34,626 bases of DNA from an uncultured Akkermansia sp. (GCA_947632055.1 CANRNS010000011.1:1-34626), one strand, 5' to 3'; shown: positions 16,362-25,428, counted from the first letter of the stretch. A program made the numbers and translations. The notes: generated by a model not told the origin, from the sequence alone.

Positions 16362-17890
16362 CAGCGGTTATGGAAGGCGCCACGCAGGTCATTATTGCGC
16401 AGGGAAGGAGGAGTATCTAGGTCATCTGCGGCAGAGGCATGGGGCAAACGATTCCCGCTAGCAGGTGCGTACCGGCGAGCAGGGGCTGCAGGAGATGCGA
16501 GGTCATCACGGTTGCGCAAGGCAGTGGCATGCACGGTGGCTACTGGGGGCATGTAATCGTTTTGATTGGAAACGGGTGGTTGCTGCGGAGCCGAGAAAAG
16601 ATCCAGTTGGCGCGGGTTGGGACTTGCCGATGTCGGGCGCAATGGATCGTTCGACTTGGGGAAGTTGTATGGCTGTTCCTGTTGCTCATCGTCGTACAGG
16701 TCATCTTGTTCGTCGGCAAACTCCTGCTCATCCTGATGGCCTTGTTCATCCACTGAGGGCTCATCAGACGGTTCCGGAGAGTCCGGATCGCTTTGTTCAT
16801 CCTCTGGCGCACCTTCATCTTCCTGCTCCGCGGGGGTATTTTGTTCTTCTTCGTCCTTCATTTGTTCTGTTGACTCTTCCTGGGGACGCAGCGGGGTGGG
16901 TGCAGCGGCGCATGCGGCTTTGAATTCTTGGGCGTCGATTGATGCGATCAGCGTGACGCGCACCTCTTCACCAAGACTTGCCTTCACTGACACTCCGAAG
17001 AAAATTTGCACGTCTTCTCCGCTGAGAGTTTCTCGTACGACATCCATAGCCTGATGGATTTCGTTGATCGAGAGAGAATCTCCGCCGGCAATGTGTACGA
17101 TGACCCTGCGCGCAAAGCGCAGAGCGCCTCGGTAAGTGGTGAGGGGAGATTGCACTGCCGCGCGCGCAGCCTCTTGAGCACGCTCGGTTCCATAACCGCT
17201 CCCTGATCCAAATACACAACGCGAATCACTATTCTCCAAAGCTGCTGCCAGTTCATCCAATCCAAGGTTGATGAGTCCCGGAGATGTGGCTATCATCGGC
17301 ACTGAGGCGGTAGCTTTTGCCAGCAACCGATCTACCTCTTCAAATACCTCGCGCGCACCGCTGCGATCTCGGAAGAGTTCTTCCATGTAATCGTTTTCAA
17401 AGCAAAAAACAATATCGGAGAGACGAGCGATTTGTTCGTGGGCGATCTCGGCCTGTTCCACGCGGCGTTTACCTTCAAACGAGAAAGGCATAACAATCAT
17501 GCTCACTAGGAAAACGCCGACTTGCCGAGCCAAGCTCGCTAGTTGCGGCGCAGCTCCGGAACCTGTGCCGCCGCCAAGACCCACTACCATCACTACCAGT
17601 TTGCAATCACGCAGGACGTCCAACACGCGCTGCTCACTCTCCTCCATAGCCTGTCTGCCCACTTCAGGATCGCCGCCGGAACCCAAGCCATGGCTGACTC
17701 CCTCGCCGAGCTGGATAAACTCCACATTGCCGCAGGCACGTCCCACGCGCTCATCCAGTGACATGATATAGAGACGTACATGGTTTGCACTGGAGGCGTT
17801 GAAGCATTTAAGCACATTAGCGCCGGCGCCACCAATCCCGATGATGGCGATACCTCCCTCTCTTTGTTTTTCGTTGCGATATTCCAACAT
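16361..17890 (-). CDS. ftsZ: Cell division protein FtsZ, divergent
   Basis: The tubulin-like GTPase that forms the division ring. The 509 residues exceed the usual 380-400 because of a long acidic, Glu/Asp/Gln/Pro-rich linker (about 330-430) followed by more disordered sequence. The GTP-binding parts are clear: GIGGAGANVL (T1), GGGTGSG at 106-112 (the tubulin form; FtsZ usually has GGGTGTG), PFSFEGKRR and ENDYME. The T7 loop, normally N-x-D-x-x-D, reads N208-L-G-L-D-E213, so both activating Asp positions are changed (G210, E213). Near the C-terminus DLDTPPSLRNN matches the conserved peptide that binds FtsA, followed by ten extra residues. ATG 17890 lies 16 bp after ftsA. A full glycolytic-type GTPase cycle is therefore uncertain; see findings. 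Confidence 0.93.
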   Translation of the reverse strand: MLEYRNEKQREGGIAIIGIGGAGANVLKCFNASSANHVRLYIMSLDERVGRACGNVEFIQLGEGVSHGLGSGGDPEVGRQAMEESEQRVLDVLRDCKLVVMVVGLGGGTGSGAAPQLASLARQVGVFLVSMIVMPFSFEGKRRVEQAEIAHEQIARLSDIVFCFENDYMEELFRDRSGAREVFEEVDRLLAKATASVPMIATSPGLINLGLDELAAALENSDSRCVFGSGSGYGTERAQEAARAAVQSPLTTYRGALRFARRVIVHIAGGDSLSINEIHQAMDVVRETLSGEDVQIFFGVSVKASLGEEVRVTLIASIDAQEFKAACAAAPTPLRPQEESTEQMKDEEEQNTPAEQEDEGAPEDEQSDPDSPEPSDEPSVDEQGHQDEQEFADEQDDLYDDEQQEQPYNFPKSNDPLRPTSASPNPRQLDLFSAPQQPPVSNQNDYMPPVATVHATALRNRDDLASPAAPARRYAPASGNRLPHASAADDLDTPPSLRNNDLRGAFHNR

Positions 17891-17906
17891 GGCGTATAGA
17901 AGAGTG

Positions 17907-19127
17907 TTACTTGGTGTGGGAAAAAAGTTTGCGCATCCAGTCTAACCAAGAAGGCCAGGTATTGGCGCGAGCATTTTCATCTTCATACTTCTGTGCGTAA
18001 CGGATGAGTCCGATGGCGGTGAAAAAGCGTGGGTCATTCAGGTAACTTTTTTCTTCACCCGGCGGCTGCAGAGGCCACCGTTGCACGCGAGTGCCAAATA
18101 TCGAGCCAGCTAATCCATCCAGTCCGCGCATCAGGCTGGTGCCGCCCGATAAATACACTTCAAGTGCATTTTTACGCCACAATTCATCCGGCACCCGATT
18201 CTTGACACGTTCCAGAATATCGCGCAGCCGGTCTTGAATGATTTGGTTGAGCTCGCCGCGCATGATGGCTACATCGTGCAGCCCGGTATCCGTACGGTAA
18301 AGAGCAAGAGATCGATCTTTTGTATCACCTACGGCATTCCCCTCCCTGCATTTGAGAGCCTCGGCAGCTTCCATGGATACGCTGTGACCGGTTACTAAAG
18401 TGATGTCATTGTTGATGGTACGCCCGCCGGCGGGAATACAGCCGCAAGAGACGATTTCGCCGCTTTTGTAGCAAATGTAGTCGGTGGTACCGCCGCCGAT
18501 GTCGATGACGAGTGCTCCACTTTCTTTCTGCGACCTCTTGAGCACGCGCATTGCCGTAGCCAAAGGGGCAAATACCATGCAACTCACCTCAAGCGGTACG
18601 TCCATGACGCACTGCAATGAGTTCTGCAGGCGCGTACGCATGCCGTGAATTACGTGGCAATTGACATCGACTGTCCGTCCGCTAAGTCCTTCCGGGAAGA
18701 GCGTGGGAGGACGTCCATCAATGGAATAACCGCCTAATTCGCGGTTGATGACAAATTGATCGGCGGCGAGATCCAGATTTTCAGCCTTCTCTCTGGCTCG
18801 CGCCATAAATTCTTCATCAATCAGTGTCTCTTCCTCGGGTAAACGGTATGAACCCACATTGGTTTCACCGTAGATGTGTTCGCCCGTTACGCTCAGGTAC
18901 ACATCGACAATATCTGCATTAGCACTATTTTGGGCCTGCTCGAGCGCATCGCGCACACACTGGCGTGCGTGCTGGGGTTTCTCAATTTCTCCCTTCAGCA
19001 CACCGGCGCTTGGCACACACCCCGCCCCGATAATAGTAGCCGTAGCGTCAGGTCTCACTTCGCCTACGACCATACAGGTTTTGGAGGTGCCTATTTCCAG
19101 TCCGACATATATTTGTGATTGCGCCAT
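17907..19127 (-). CDS. ftsA: Cell division protein FtsA
   Basis: The actin-like protein that anchors FtsZ to the inner membrane. The 406 residues (E. coli 420) begin IYVGLEIGTSKTCMVVGEV (phosphate 1 loop). They include the 1C-type insert with VYLSVTGEHI, the phosphate 2 motif VIDIGGGTTDY, and YLSGGTSLMRGL (adenosine motif). The C-terminus WPSWLDWMRKLFSHTK is an amphipathic helix with Trp/Leu/Phe on one face, the membrane-targeting sequence. ftsZ follows after 16 bp. No ftsQ, ddl or mur gene lies upstream, so the pair is split from a dcw cluster. The promoter sits directly before the ATG. Confidence 0.95.
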   Translation of the reverse strand: MAQSQIYVGLEIGTSKTCMVVGEVRPDATATIIGAGCVPSAGVLKGEIEKPQHARQCVRDALEQAQNSANADIVDVYLSVTGEHIYGETNVGSYRLPEEETLIDEEFMARAREKAENLDLAADQFVINRELGGYSIDGRPPTLFPEGLSGRTVDVNCHVIHGMRTRLQNSLQCVMDVPLEVSCMVFAPLATAMRVLKRSQKESGALVIDIGGGTTDYICYKSGEIVSCGCIPAGGRTINNDITLVTGHSVSMEAAEALKCREGNAVGDTKDRSLALYRTDTGLHDVAIMRGELNQIIQDRLRDILERVKNRVPDELWRKNALEVYLSGGTSLMRGLDGLAGSIFGTRVQRWPLQPPGEEKSYLNDPRFFTAIGLIRYAQKYEDENARANTWPSWLDWMRKLFSHTK

Positions 19128-19135
19128 TGTGAAGG

Positions 19136-19164
19136 TGTATAATTCCTGCTGATTTCACCGTGAA
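19136..19164 (-). promoter_or_regulatory. ftsA promoter, nearly leaderless
   Basis: On the minus strand, TTCACG (19164-19159) and TATACA (19141-19136) are exactly 17 bp apart. The -10 ends 8 nt before the ftsA ATG at 19127, so transcription should start at or within a base or two of the start codon. No Shine-Dalgarno sequence could fit. Confidence 0.5.
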
Positions 19165-19535
19165 GTTCCTCGCTCATCTTACCACATATTCACCCTCTGT
19201 TTCCAGCTAATTTTTGGTTTTTCGTCATAAAATACTCCGCCGCGCCTTGCTGTATAAATGAAGGTCACCCGGGAGTTAAGCTTTTCGGTGGGGTATGTAA
19301 GGCTTTGACCGAGTTCTTAGTCATAAAAACAAGTTCTCTTATAATCTCTTTTCTCGTTTCTCTCCGGACGGCTTTTCATGTTGATTCATTCTAAATGGTA
19401 TGTGTTTGGTTCCAGCTTTATGGTCATTGAGGGATTAAGACTTCAGGGAAAATTCCTCCAGCGCTTTTTGTGACCGTTTGATGACTCGATTTTTGAGGTG
19501 AGGCGTGCGCAGCTTTCTTTCCAACGAGTTAAGAC
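19165..19535. other. Divergent intergenic region between ftsA and hom
   Basis: There is no convincing ORF in these ~370 bp. A TATAAT stands near 19340 with only a poor -35. TTAAGACTT occurs twice, at 19435-19443 and 19529-19537; the second copy overlaps the -35 of hom and could be an operator half. I found no tRNA or strong terminator. A small RNA cannot be excluded. Confidence 0.4.
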
Positions 19536-19564
19536 TTGAAAAATGGTTCAGAAAGGCATATAAT
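19536..19564 (+). promoter_or_regulatory. hom-lysC-murJ promoter, leaderless
   Basis: TTGAAA (19536-19541), a 17-bp spacer and a perfect TATAAT (19559-19564). The predicted start is near 19571, and the hom ATG is at 19575, so the mRNA is leaderless or has only about four leader bases. This likely drives the whole run of genes to murJ. Confidence 0.7.
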
Positions 19565-19574
19565 CCGCGCGCAC

Positions 19575-20894
19575 ATGGTGGGCGAGACGTTACAGATCGG
19601 ACTGGCCGGGCTAGGTACCGTGGGTTCCGGGGTATATGAGGCGCTGCTGCGCAACCGGGATTTGCTGGAGGCGCGTGCGCAGATTTCCTATGAGGTGAGG
19701 CGTGTGGCGGTACGTGATCGAAAGCGTGAGCGCAGCGTGGCGGTGGACGAAGCCTTGCTCACGGAAGATTGGCGCGATTTGGTGAGGGATGAAAAGATTG
19801 ACATCATCATCGAACTGATAGGCGGTACCACTGAGGCTTATGAATTGGTACGAGCTGCGTTGGAAAATGGCAAGCCGGTTGTGACAGGCAACAAGGCCTT
19901 GCTTGCGGAGTATGGTGGCGCGCTTTTTCATCTCTCGCAGCAAAAAGGCGTGCCGCTCTATTTCGAGGCCTCCTGCGGCGGTGGCATCCCCATTGTGCAA
20001 TGCCTTCAAAATTCGCTCATTTGCAACAATGTGAGCGCTATTGTCGGCATTATCAACGGCACGAGCAACTATATCCTCACGGCGATGGACAAGGAGGGGT
20101 TGCCCTTCCGCGAAGCTCTGAAACAGGCTCAGCAACTCGGCTATGCGGAACCTGATCCATCGCTGGATATCAATGGTTGGGACGCTGCCCACAAGGGACT
20201 CATTCTCGCTATGCTTGCTTACGGAACGCCGTTGAATCCGCGAGCCGTTAGTGTGACGGGTATTGAGCATATTGAACCGGTGGATTTCAATTTTGCCCGC
20301 CAGTTGGGATACACCATTAAATTGCTCGTGGTTATTCGTTACCACGAATCACTCAATGCACTGGAATTACGAGTGCAGCCCAGTTTTGTGCCTCAACAGC
20401 ACCTGCTTTCCAAGGTGGCGGGTGTGTTCAACGCGATCGCGGTGCGTGGCGATATTGTAGGCGAAACGATTTTTTACGGGCGAGGAGCGGGGAAGAATCC
20501 TACATCCAGCGCGGTGGTGGGAGATGTGGTGCTGGCAATGAGAGAATGTCGATTGCCGGGTTATCACACGGGCTTTCGTCCTTATGCGGAGGGGGTGGAA
20601 GTGATGTCGGCATCAGACACCGAGACGAGCTGCTATGTGCGTTTTAGGGTGAAAGATTGCCACGGAGTGATTGCAGCCATTGCCACGGCTTTTTCGCAGC
20701 ACGATATTGGTATCTCCGCAACATCATCGGCTGATGGAGAGCACAGGGAAACGGAGGGATGGAACCACCTCGTTTTCATGCTGCACACATGCCGCTGGGG
20801 GCAACTACAGGAGGCCCTCCATGATATTCGAAAGCTCCCCACGGTGGTAGGCGAGCCGGTTGTGCTGCGCATTGAAACATTCCAGGCAATTTGA
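19575..20894 (+). CDS. hom: Homoserine dehydrogenase
   Basis: Reduces aspartate semialdehyde to homoserine, the branch to threonine and methionine. The 439 residues begin with the NAD(P) loop GLAGLGTVGSGV (about 9-20). They show IIELIGGTTEA, VVTGNKALLAEYG, the catalytic block FEASCGGGIPIVQ, GIINGTSNYILTAM and WDAAHKGLILA with the substrate Lys. A C-terminal ACT domain (from about residue 355, CYVRFRVKDCHGVIAAIA) suggests threonine feedback. The frame reaches back to a TTG at 19536, but that TTG is the -35 box of the promoter; ATG 19575 is the start. The stop is followed by one base and then the lysC ATG, so the two are coupled. Confidence 0.96.
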   Translation: MVGETLQIGLAGLGTVGSGVYEALLRNRDLLEARAQISYEVRRVAVRDRKRERSVAVDEALLTEDWRDLVRDEKIDIIIELIGGTTEAYELVRAALENGKPVVTGNKALLAEYGGALFHLSQQKGVPLYFEASCGGGIPIVQCLQNSLICNNVSAIVGIINGTSNYILTAMDKEGLPFREALKQAQQLGYAEPDPSLDINGWDAAHKGLILAMLAYGTPLNPRAVSVTGIEHIEPVDFNFARQLGYTIKLLVVIRYHESLNALELRVQPSFVPQQHLLSKVAGVFNAIAVRGDIVGETIFYGRGAGKNPTSSAVVGDVVLAMRECRLPGYHTGFRPYAEGVEVMSASDTETSCYVRFRVKDCHGVIAAIATAFSQHDIGISATSSADGEHRETEGWNHLVFMLHTCRWGQLQEALHDIRKLPTVVGEPVVLRIETFQAI

Positions 20895-20895
20895 T

Positions 20896-22119
20896 ATGGC
20901 ACTTATTGTACAAAAATACGGCGGCTCTTCTGTGGGGACCATTGACCGCATACGCAATGTAGCGCGGCGGCTTATGGAGACGCAGGCCGGGGGGAATCAA
21001 GTGGTGGCAGTGGTGTCGGCGATGAGCGGCGTTACGGATAAGCTTATTGGTCTGGCTCATCAAGTGATGGACGATCCGCCGGAGCGGGAATTGGATATGC
21101 TGGTATCAACGGGGGAGCAGCAATCCGTGGCCTTGCTGTGCATGGCGATTGCAGACATGGACGGCAAGGCGGTAAGTTTCACCGGCGCCCAGGCAGGCAT
21201 TTGCACTTATGGCAGCCACACCCGCGGGCGTATCGAATCCATTGCGCCGACCCGCATCATCACGGCTCTGCAGGAGGGGAACATTGTGGTATGCGCGGGT
21301 TTTCAAGGTATGACGCCGGGGGGTGAAATTCACACCTTGGGGCGCGGCGGTTCCGATTTGTCGGCTATTGCCCTGGCAGCAGCAATCAGGGCCGACTTGT
21401 GCCAAATCTACACGGATGTGGACGGCGTGTACACCTGCGACCCGCGGGTCGTGAAAGATGCCCGCAAGATTCCCGTGCTCAGTTACGAGGAGATGCTGGA
21501 AATGGCGTCCAGCGGCTCGAAAGTGATGCAGGCGCGATCCGTGGAATTAGCCAAGAAGTTCGGTGTCATTTTTGAAGTACGCAATTCTATGAATAACAAC
21601 CCCGGTACCATCGTCCAAGAAGAAAATCATGCCATGGAGTCACTCGCTGTGCGTGGTGTCTCCATCGAGCGCAATCAGGCGCGTGTCACGGTTTCAGGCA
21701 TTACAGCTCCCGTAGCCTACACTGCCATCATTTTAACTGCTCTGGCAGAAGCTGAAATTAATATCGACATGATTGTCGCCAATACCGCCCACGATGGCAA
21801 GGCTCGTCAATCCTTCACGATGAACATGAGCGAACTTGGCGCAGCGCAGGCGGCTCTCAAGAATGTGCTTCCGCAGCTTGGACCTGAGGCCAGACTGGAT
21901 ACAGAGGCTGGTTTGGCGAAGTTGTCGGTGGTTGGCGTGGGCATGCGTTCCAACTCAGGTGTAGCCGCTACAGTATTCCGCGCGTTGGCTGACGCGGGGA
22001 TTCACACCGGTATGATCGCCACCTCGGAAATTCGCATATCGACTACCGTGGAGGCCTCTGACATTGAACAAGCCGCCCGTGTGGTGCATGCCGCTTTCCA
22101 CTTAGGGTGCGAAAACTAA
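20896..22119 (+). CDS. lysC: Aspartate kinase
   Basis: Phosphorylates aspartate, the first step toward lysine, threonine, methionine and diaminopimelate for the wall. The 407 residues begin LIVQKYGGSSVG (the KYGGSS kinase signature) and include VVAVVSAMSGVTD, LVSTGEQQSVALL, LGRGGSDLSA and IYTDVDGVYTCDPR. The C-terminal third has two ACT domains (about from VRGVSIERNQARVTV and from LAKLSVVGVGMRSN), typical of the monofunctional, feedback-regulated form. ATG 20896 is one base after the hom stop; the longer frame from 20860 overlaps hom and adds non-family residues. Together with hom it forms the aspartate-family unit, now linked to murJ downstream. Confidence 0.96.
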   Translation: MALIVQKYGGSSVGTIDRIRNVARRLMETQAGGNQVVAVVSAMSGVTDKLIGLAHQVMDDPPERELDMLVSTGEQQSVALLCMAIADMDGKAVSFTGAQAGICTYGSHTRGRIESIAPTRIITALQEGNIVVCAGFQGMTPGGEIHTLGRGGSDLSAIALAAAIRADLCQIYTDVDGVYTCDPRVVKDARKIPVLSYEEMLEMASSGSKVMQARSVELAKKFGVIFEVRNSMNNNPGTIVQEENHAMESLAVRGVSIERNQARVTVSGITAPVAYTAIILTALAEAEINIDMIVANTAHDGKARQSFTMNMSELGAAQAALKNVLPQLGPEARLDTEAGLAKLSVVGVGMRSNSGVAATVFRALADAGIHTGMIATSEIRISTTVEASDIEQAARVVHAAFHLGCEN

Positions 22120-22129
22120 GAGAGTATTC

Positions 22130-23755
22130 ATGCGATTTTCATTCCTGCAAGACGTGAAACGACCGAACTTTCTTCAGGGGAGTAAGCTCAAACGGTGTGG
22201 TGTGGGCGTATTGCTCGTACTCGTTGGCTTTGCGGCGGGTATGGGCGTGCAGTATATCACGGGGGTGCGCTCATTCGCCCGTGTGTCTGACGTGTTACGC
22301 CTCACCGATGCCCCTAGTGACCGCCTGATTACCGCAGTGAAGCAGCATACCGATGAACTCGCGGCGTGTGGCGGTGATGAAATCAGCCTCGAACTCATGT
22401 GGCAGCTTTTCAACGAGCTCATGGATCGGGGCCTTTTTTTCGAAGTGGAGTCGGTGGCGGATGAAGTTGTGCCGCCGCAGAGGCCACAGAATGCCGAATG
22501 GGCGCGCCGCATGCTGAAGATTGCCCATGTTCTCGTGAAAGAAGACAAGTGGGACAAGGCACAGGGATATTACGATGCCGCACAGGAGGCCTTCCTTGCA
22601 TTAGGCTTGTCATCGGAGTACGCGGCGGTGGTGCGCGAGCGAGCTGCCCAGTTGAGTGTCGGCAGCGGCGGCACGCGTACAGAACGGTTAGCTGCTTTGC
22701 ACGATTTGCTCACCTCTCTCGCTGCTCCATCTCCGCCGGAGTTAGCCGCTGAATTGCATATTTTCTTAGCCAAATTGCAGCATAGCATGGGCGCTCATTC
22801 CCAATCGCAGGAATTGCTGCGCAAGTATTTGCAGCCGACTTCACGTCCTTCTTCAGCATCACCGTTCCTGCTGGTATGTTTGGGGTATGCGCACATGGCT
22901 CTGAGAGAGGACGAGGAGGCGGTAGATTGTCTGCGAGATGGCATCAAGCAACTTCATGGGGGCGATGCTGTTTCGCGTTTGTTCTGCGCGCTCGCCCTGA
23001 GGGATTTGGCTTCTGTGGCTCTCAACCTGGGACGTGCACAATCGGCGCTTGCGCTTTTGGAACGCGCAGAAGCAGAGGCTGGAGCGGTTATTTCTCCGCA
23101 CGCGCTTTTTCGTGCGGAAATCACCGGCAAGCGCGCATGGGCTCTCTATTTGGCGAACGATTACGAACACGCTCTTGCTGTTTTTCGTCGCCAGTTAGAT
23201 ATGTTACCAGAGGGTGAGGAAAATCTTCGAGTTCATCCTTTGGAGGGTATGAGCCGCTGCTATCTTGCGTTGGGACAGTCGGCTGAGGCATGTCAAGCTG
23301 CGCAGGAGTGTTGCTCTTTATACGAAAAATATAATGCCGAGGATAAAGAAGGTCTGGGACGCTTCTACTTGCTGCAAGCACAGGCGCAGGATCAGAGCGG
23401 GCATCCCGCCGTTGCAGAGGAGTTGTATGGGCGAGCAGGCGCCGCTTTGCCAGCAGACCACGGCATGCGTATGATTGCGCTTGAAGGGCAAGCTTCTGCT
23501 CTCCAGCAGGCGGGTCGCTGGGCGGAAGCCATTGGTGTATGGAAACAAGTACTTGCCCAAATCCCGGAAGAGCAGCAGGCGAATCGAGAAGAGATTCAAG
23601 AACAGATTGCGGTCTGTTCCAATCGTCTGTCTCCACCGCCTCCTGTTGTTCATTCGCAATCCCAACCAGTAGCAAGTACGCGTAAAGACTCTAAGCCTGC
23701 CGCACGTCCTGCTAAAAATAAAAACAAGCGTTCTCAATCTCGCCGCAAGCGTTAA
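22130..23755 (+). CDS. Membrane-anchored TPR-type protein
   Basis: A protein of 541 residues. One transmembrane helix (about 24-44, GVLLVLVGFAAGMGVQYI) follows a short basic N-terminus, so the body should face the periplasm. The body is nearly all helix pairs of TPR type, for example FLLVCLGYAHMALREDEEAV, WALYLANDYEHALAVFRRQL and GQASALQQAGRWAEAIGVW. The C-terminal ~40 residues are Pro/Lys/Arg-rich and probably disordered, ending in a strongly basic tail. TPR solenoids bind other proteins; no enzyme domain is seen. It starts 10 bp after lysC and precedes a second protein of the same build, so they may work as a pair with MurJ or another wall factor. This is inference. Confidence 0.75.
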   Translation: MRFSFLQDVKRPNFLQGSKLKRCGVGVLLVLVGFAAGMGVQYITGVRSFARVSDVLRLTDAPSDRLITAVKQHTDELAACGGDEISLELMWQLFNELMDRGLFFEVESVADEVVPPQRPQNAEWARRMLKIAHVLVKEDKWDKAQGYYDAAQEAFLALGLSSEYAAVVRERAAQLSVGSGGTRTERLAALHDLLTSLAAPSPPELAAELHIFLAKLQHSMGAHSQSQELLRKYLQPTSRPSSASPFLLVCLGYAHMALREDEEAVDCLRDGIKQLHGGDAVSRLFCALALRDLASVALNLGRAQSALALLERAEAEAGAVISPHALFRAEITGKRAWALYLANDYEHALAVFRRQLDMLPEGEENLRVHPLEGMSRCYLALGQSAEACQAAQECCSLYEKYNAEDKEGLGRFYLLQAQAQDQSGHPAVAEELYGRAGAALPADHGMRMIALEGQASALQQAGRWAEAIGVWKQVLAQIPEEQQANREEIQEQIAVCSNRLSPPPPVVHSQSQPVASTRKDSKPAARPAKNKNKRSQSRRKR

Positions 23756-23781
23756 TCCACAACCTCCACTCATTTCTGACC

Positions 23782-25419
23782 ATGAATCGACGTTATCGTG
23801 CCGGCCGCAGATCCGGCAATTACACGCTTCCCGTTGCTTCCATTGCCATCATTGGCACTGCCCTGTTCATCTGGCTTATCTGGGCAAAAGGGGAGAATAT
23901 TGTACGTTTCTTTGAAGGGGAAACAATCTATTACCCCGACAATTCGGAAGCCAATGCAAACTTGAGTCGGTTGCTTGCTGATCTTTCGGGGGATAAGGCG
24001 CAGCTCCTCTCACTGGCGGAGAACTCCAAGGCTCGTTTGGGTTGGATCAAGGATGATGAGACGCGCCGTCGTGTGCGCTGGATATTGATGACTCGCCTGC
24101 TCGACAAGGGGTTGTGGGATGAAGCTGTTCAGATATTGCCGGAGGTGGAAGATTTGGCGAACCCGCAGAATTTAGAGAGACTGGCGCAAGCAGCATTGCA
24201 GCACGAGAATTATGAGCTGCAGCTGCACTTGGATGCCATGCTGCAGGATGCCGCTTTTTCTCAGCCTGCGGACACAGAATTGTTGTTGCATTCTATTCGG
24301 CGCACGGCTGAGACTTGCCTGAAGATGCGCAATGTGGAAGGCGCAGTGAAGGCGATATCTCGCTTGGATTCTCCGGCGGTGTTGGCACGTTTCTCTACGC
24401 CTGAGCTGGCAGCTGAGGCCGCAGATTTGCAGATGCTTCGCGCCGACGTGAGCACCGTGAAGGAACATGCCCTGCAGCTAGTGCGTAATATCTTGGAACA
24501 GGCTCAATGGCCGCCGTGCCTTGCTACCTCGCGTCTCATGCTTGAGGAAGTTTCTACCGCCTTAGCAGACAACCCTGCTCTTACCCACGCTGCGCTCAAG
24601 GAAATTGAGGAAAAATTACTCCATTGTCGCGATGCCCTTTTGGAGTATTCCGACAAGGAGCATAAATTGCCGCAGTGCTACTTGACACTTGGTGAATTGC
24701 GCTTGCGCATGGGGGATTACAGCGGCTGCGCTCAAGCGCTTACCCTGGCCAATGCGTTTGCTGAGTGCTATGGGGAGACGGATCTCAGTTGGCAGCTTAA
24801 GACGGCCCGTTTGCGAGCCAAGGCCAATATGTCTCGGGGTGCAAAGGTGGAGGCCATGGAAGATTGTCGTTTCTTGGCGGAGCACGAGTCCGATCCAGCT
24901 TCACTCATGACGGCTCTCACTTTCCTTTCAACCAACACAGAGGATACAGAGCGTGAAAAAGCCCTCTCGCGCCTGTGGTCCGTCATGCAGGCTCAACCAA
25001 AAACAACCAAGACTGACAAGGAAGAGCGCGCACGCATCGCTCGAGAAATCGCTAAATTGCATGCTGATAGCGGTGCGAAGGAGCAGGCCGTGAAATGGGG
25101 GGTGGAGGCGATGCGAGCTGCCCAAGACGCCTATCCTGACCTGACAACTGGCAAAGCCTTGCGCGCGAGCATGGAATTGGCTTTGTTGCAGCGAAAAAAA
25201 GGGGATGACACACTTGCAAAACGCCGTCTGCGCGAGATTGTGAAAGCGATAGAGAGCATGGAAGAAGGGGAACGGCAAAAGTTGGATAACGCTGACAAAA
25301 CATTGTACACGACCGCCGTGCGTGAGTATTCCCGCACCTGCCTGCTGGATGGTGACCGCGATTCCGCCAAAATCATTATTCGCAAAATTAAGGAGGACTT
25401 GCCGGAGAAAAAACGCTAA
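23782..25419 (+). CDS. Second membrane-anchored helical-repeat protein
   Basis: A protein of 545 residues. An Arg-rich N-terminus (MNRRYRAGRRSG) and one transmembrane helix (about 16-35, VASIAIIGTALFIWLIWA) give an inner-membrane anchor with the body outside. The body is helical with TPR-like units, such as LTLGELRLRMGDYSGCAQAL and WGVEAMRAAQDAY near residue 430. It ends with a charged tail. I recognise no specific family. It lies 26 bp after the first TPR-type gene and 9 bp before murJ, in the same transcription unit. The two proteins share layout but little obvious sequence, so they may be old paralogues or unrelated. Confidence 0.7.
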   Translation: MNRRYRAGRRSGNYTLPVASIAIIGTALFIWLIWAKGENIVRFFEGETIYYPDNSEANANLSRLLADLSGDKAQLLSLAENSKARLGWIKDDETRRRVRWILMTRLLDKGLWDEAVQILPEVEDLANPQNLERLAQAALQHENYELQLHLDAMLQDAAFSQPADTELLLHSIRRTAETCLKMRNVEGAVKAISRLDSPAVLARFSTPELAAEAADLQMLRADVSTVKEHALQLVRNILEQAQWPPCLATSRLMLEEVSTALADNPALTHAALKEIEEKLLHCRDALLEYSDKEHKLPQCYLTLGELRLRMGDYSGCAQALTLANAFAECYGETDLSWQLKTARLRAKANMSRGAKVEAMEDCRFLAEHESDPASLMTALTFLSTNTEDTEREKALSRLWSVMQAQPKTTKTDKEERARIAREIAKLHADSGAKEQAVKWGVEAMRAAQDAYPDLTTGKALRASMELALLQRKKGDDTLAKRRLREIVKAIESMEEGERQKLDNADKTLYTTAVREYSRTCLLDGDRDSAKIIIRKIKEDLPEKKR

Positions 25420-25428
25420 GCTTGTTCC

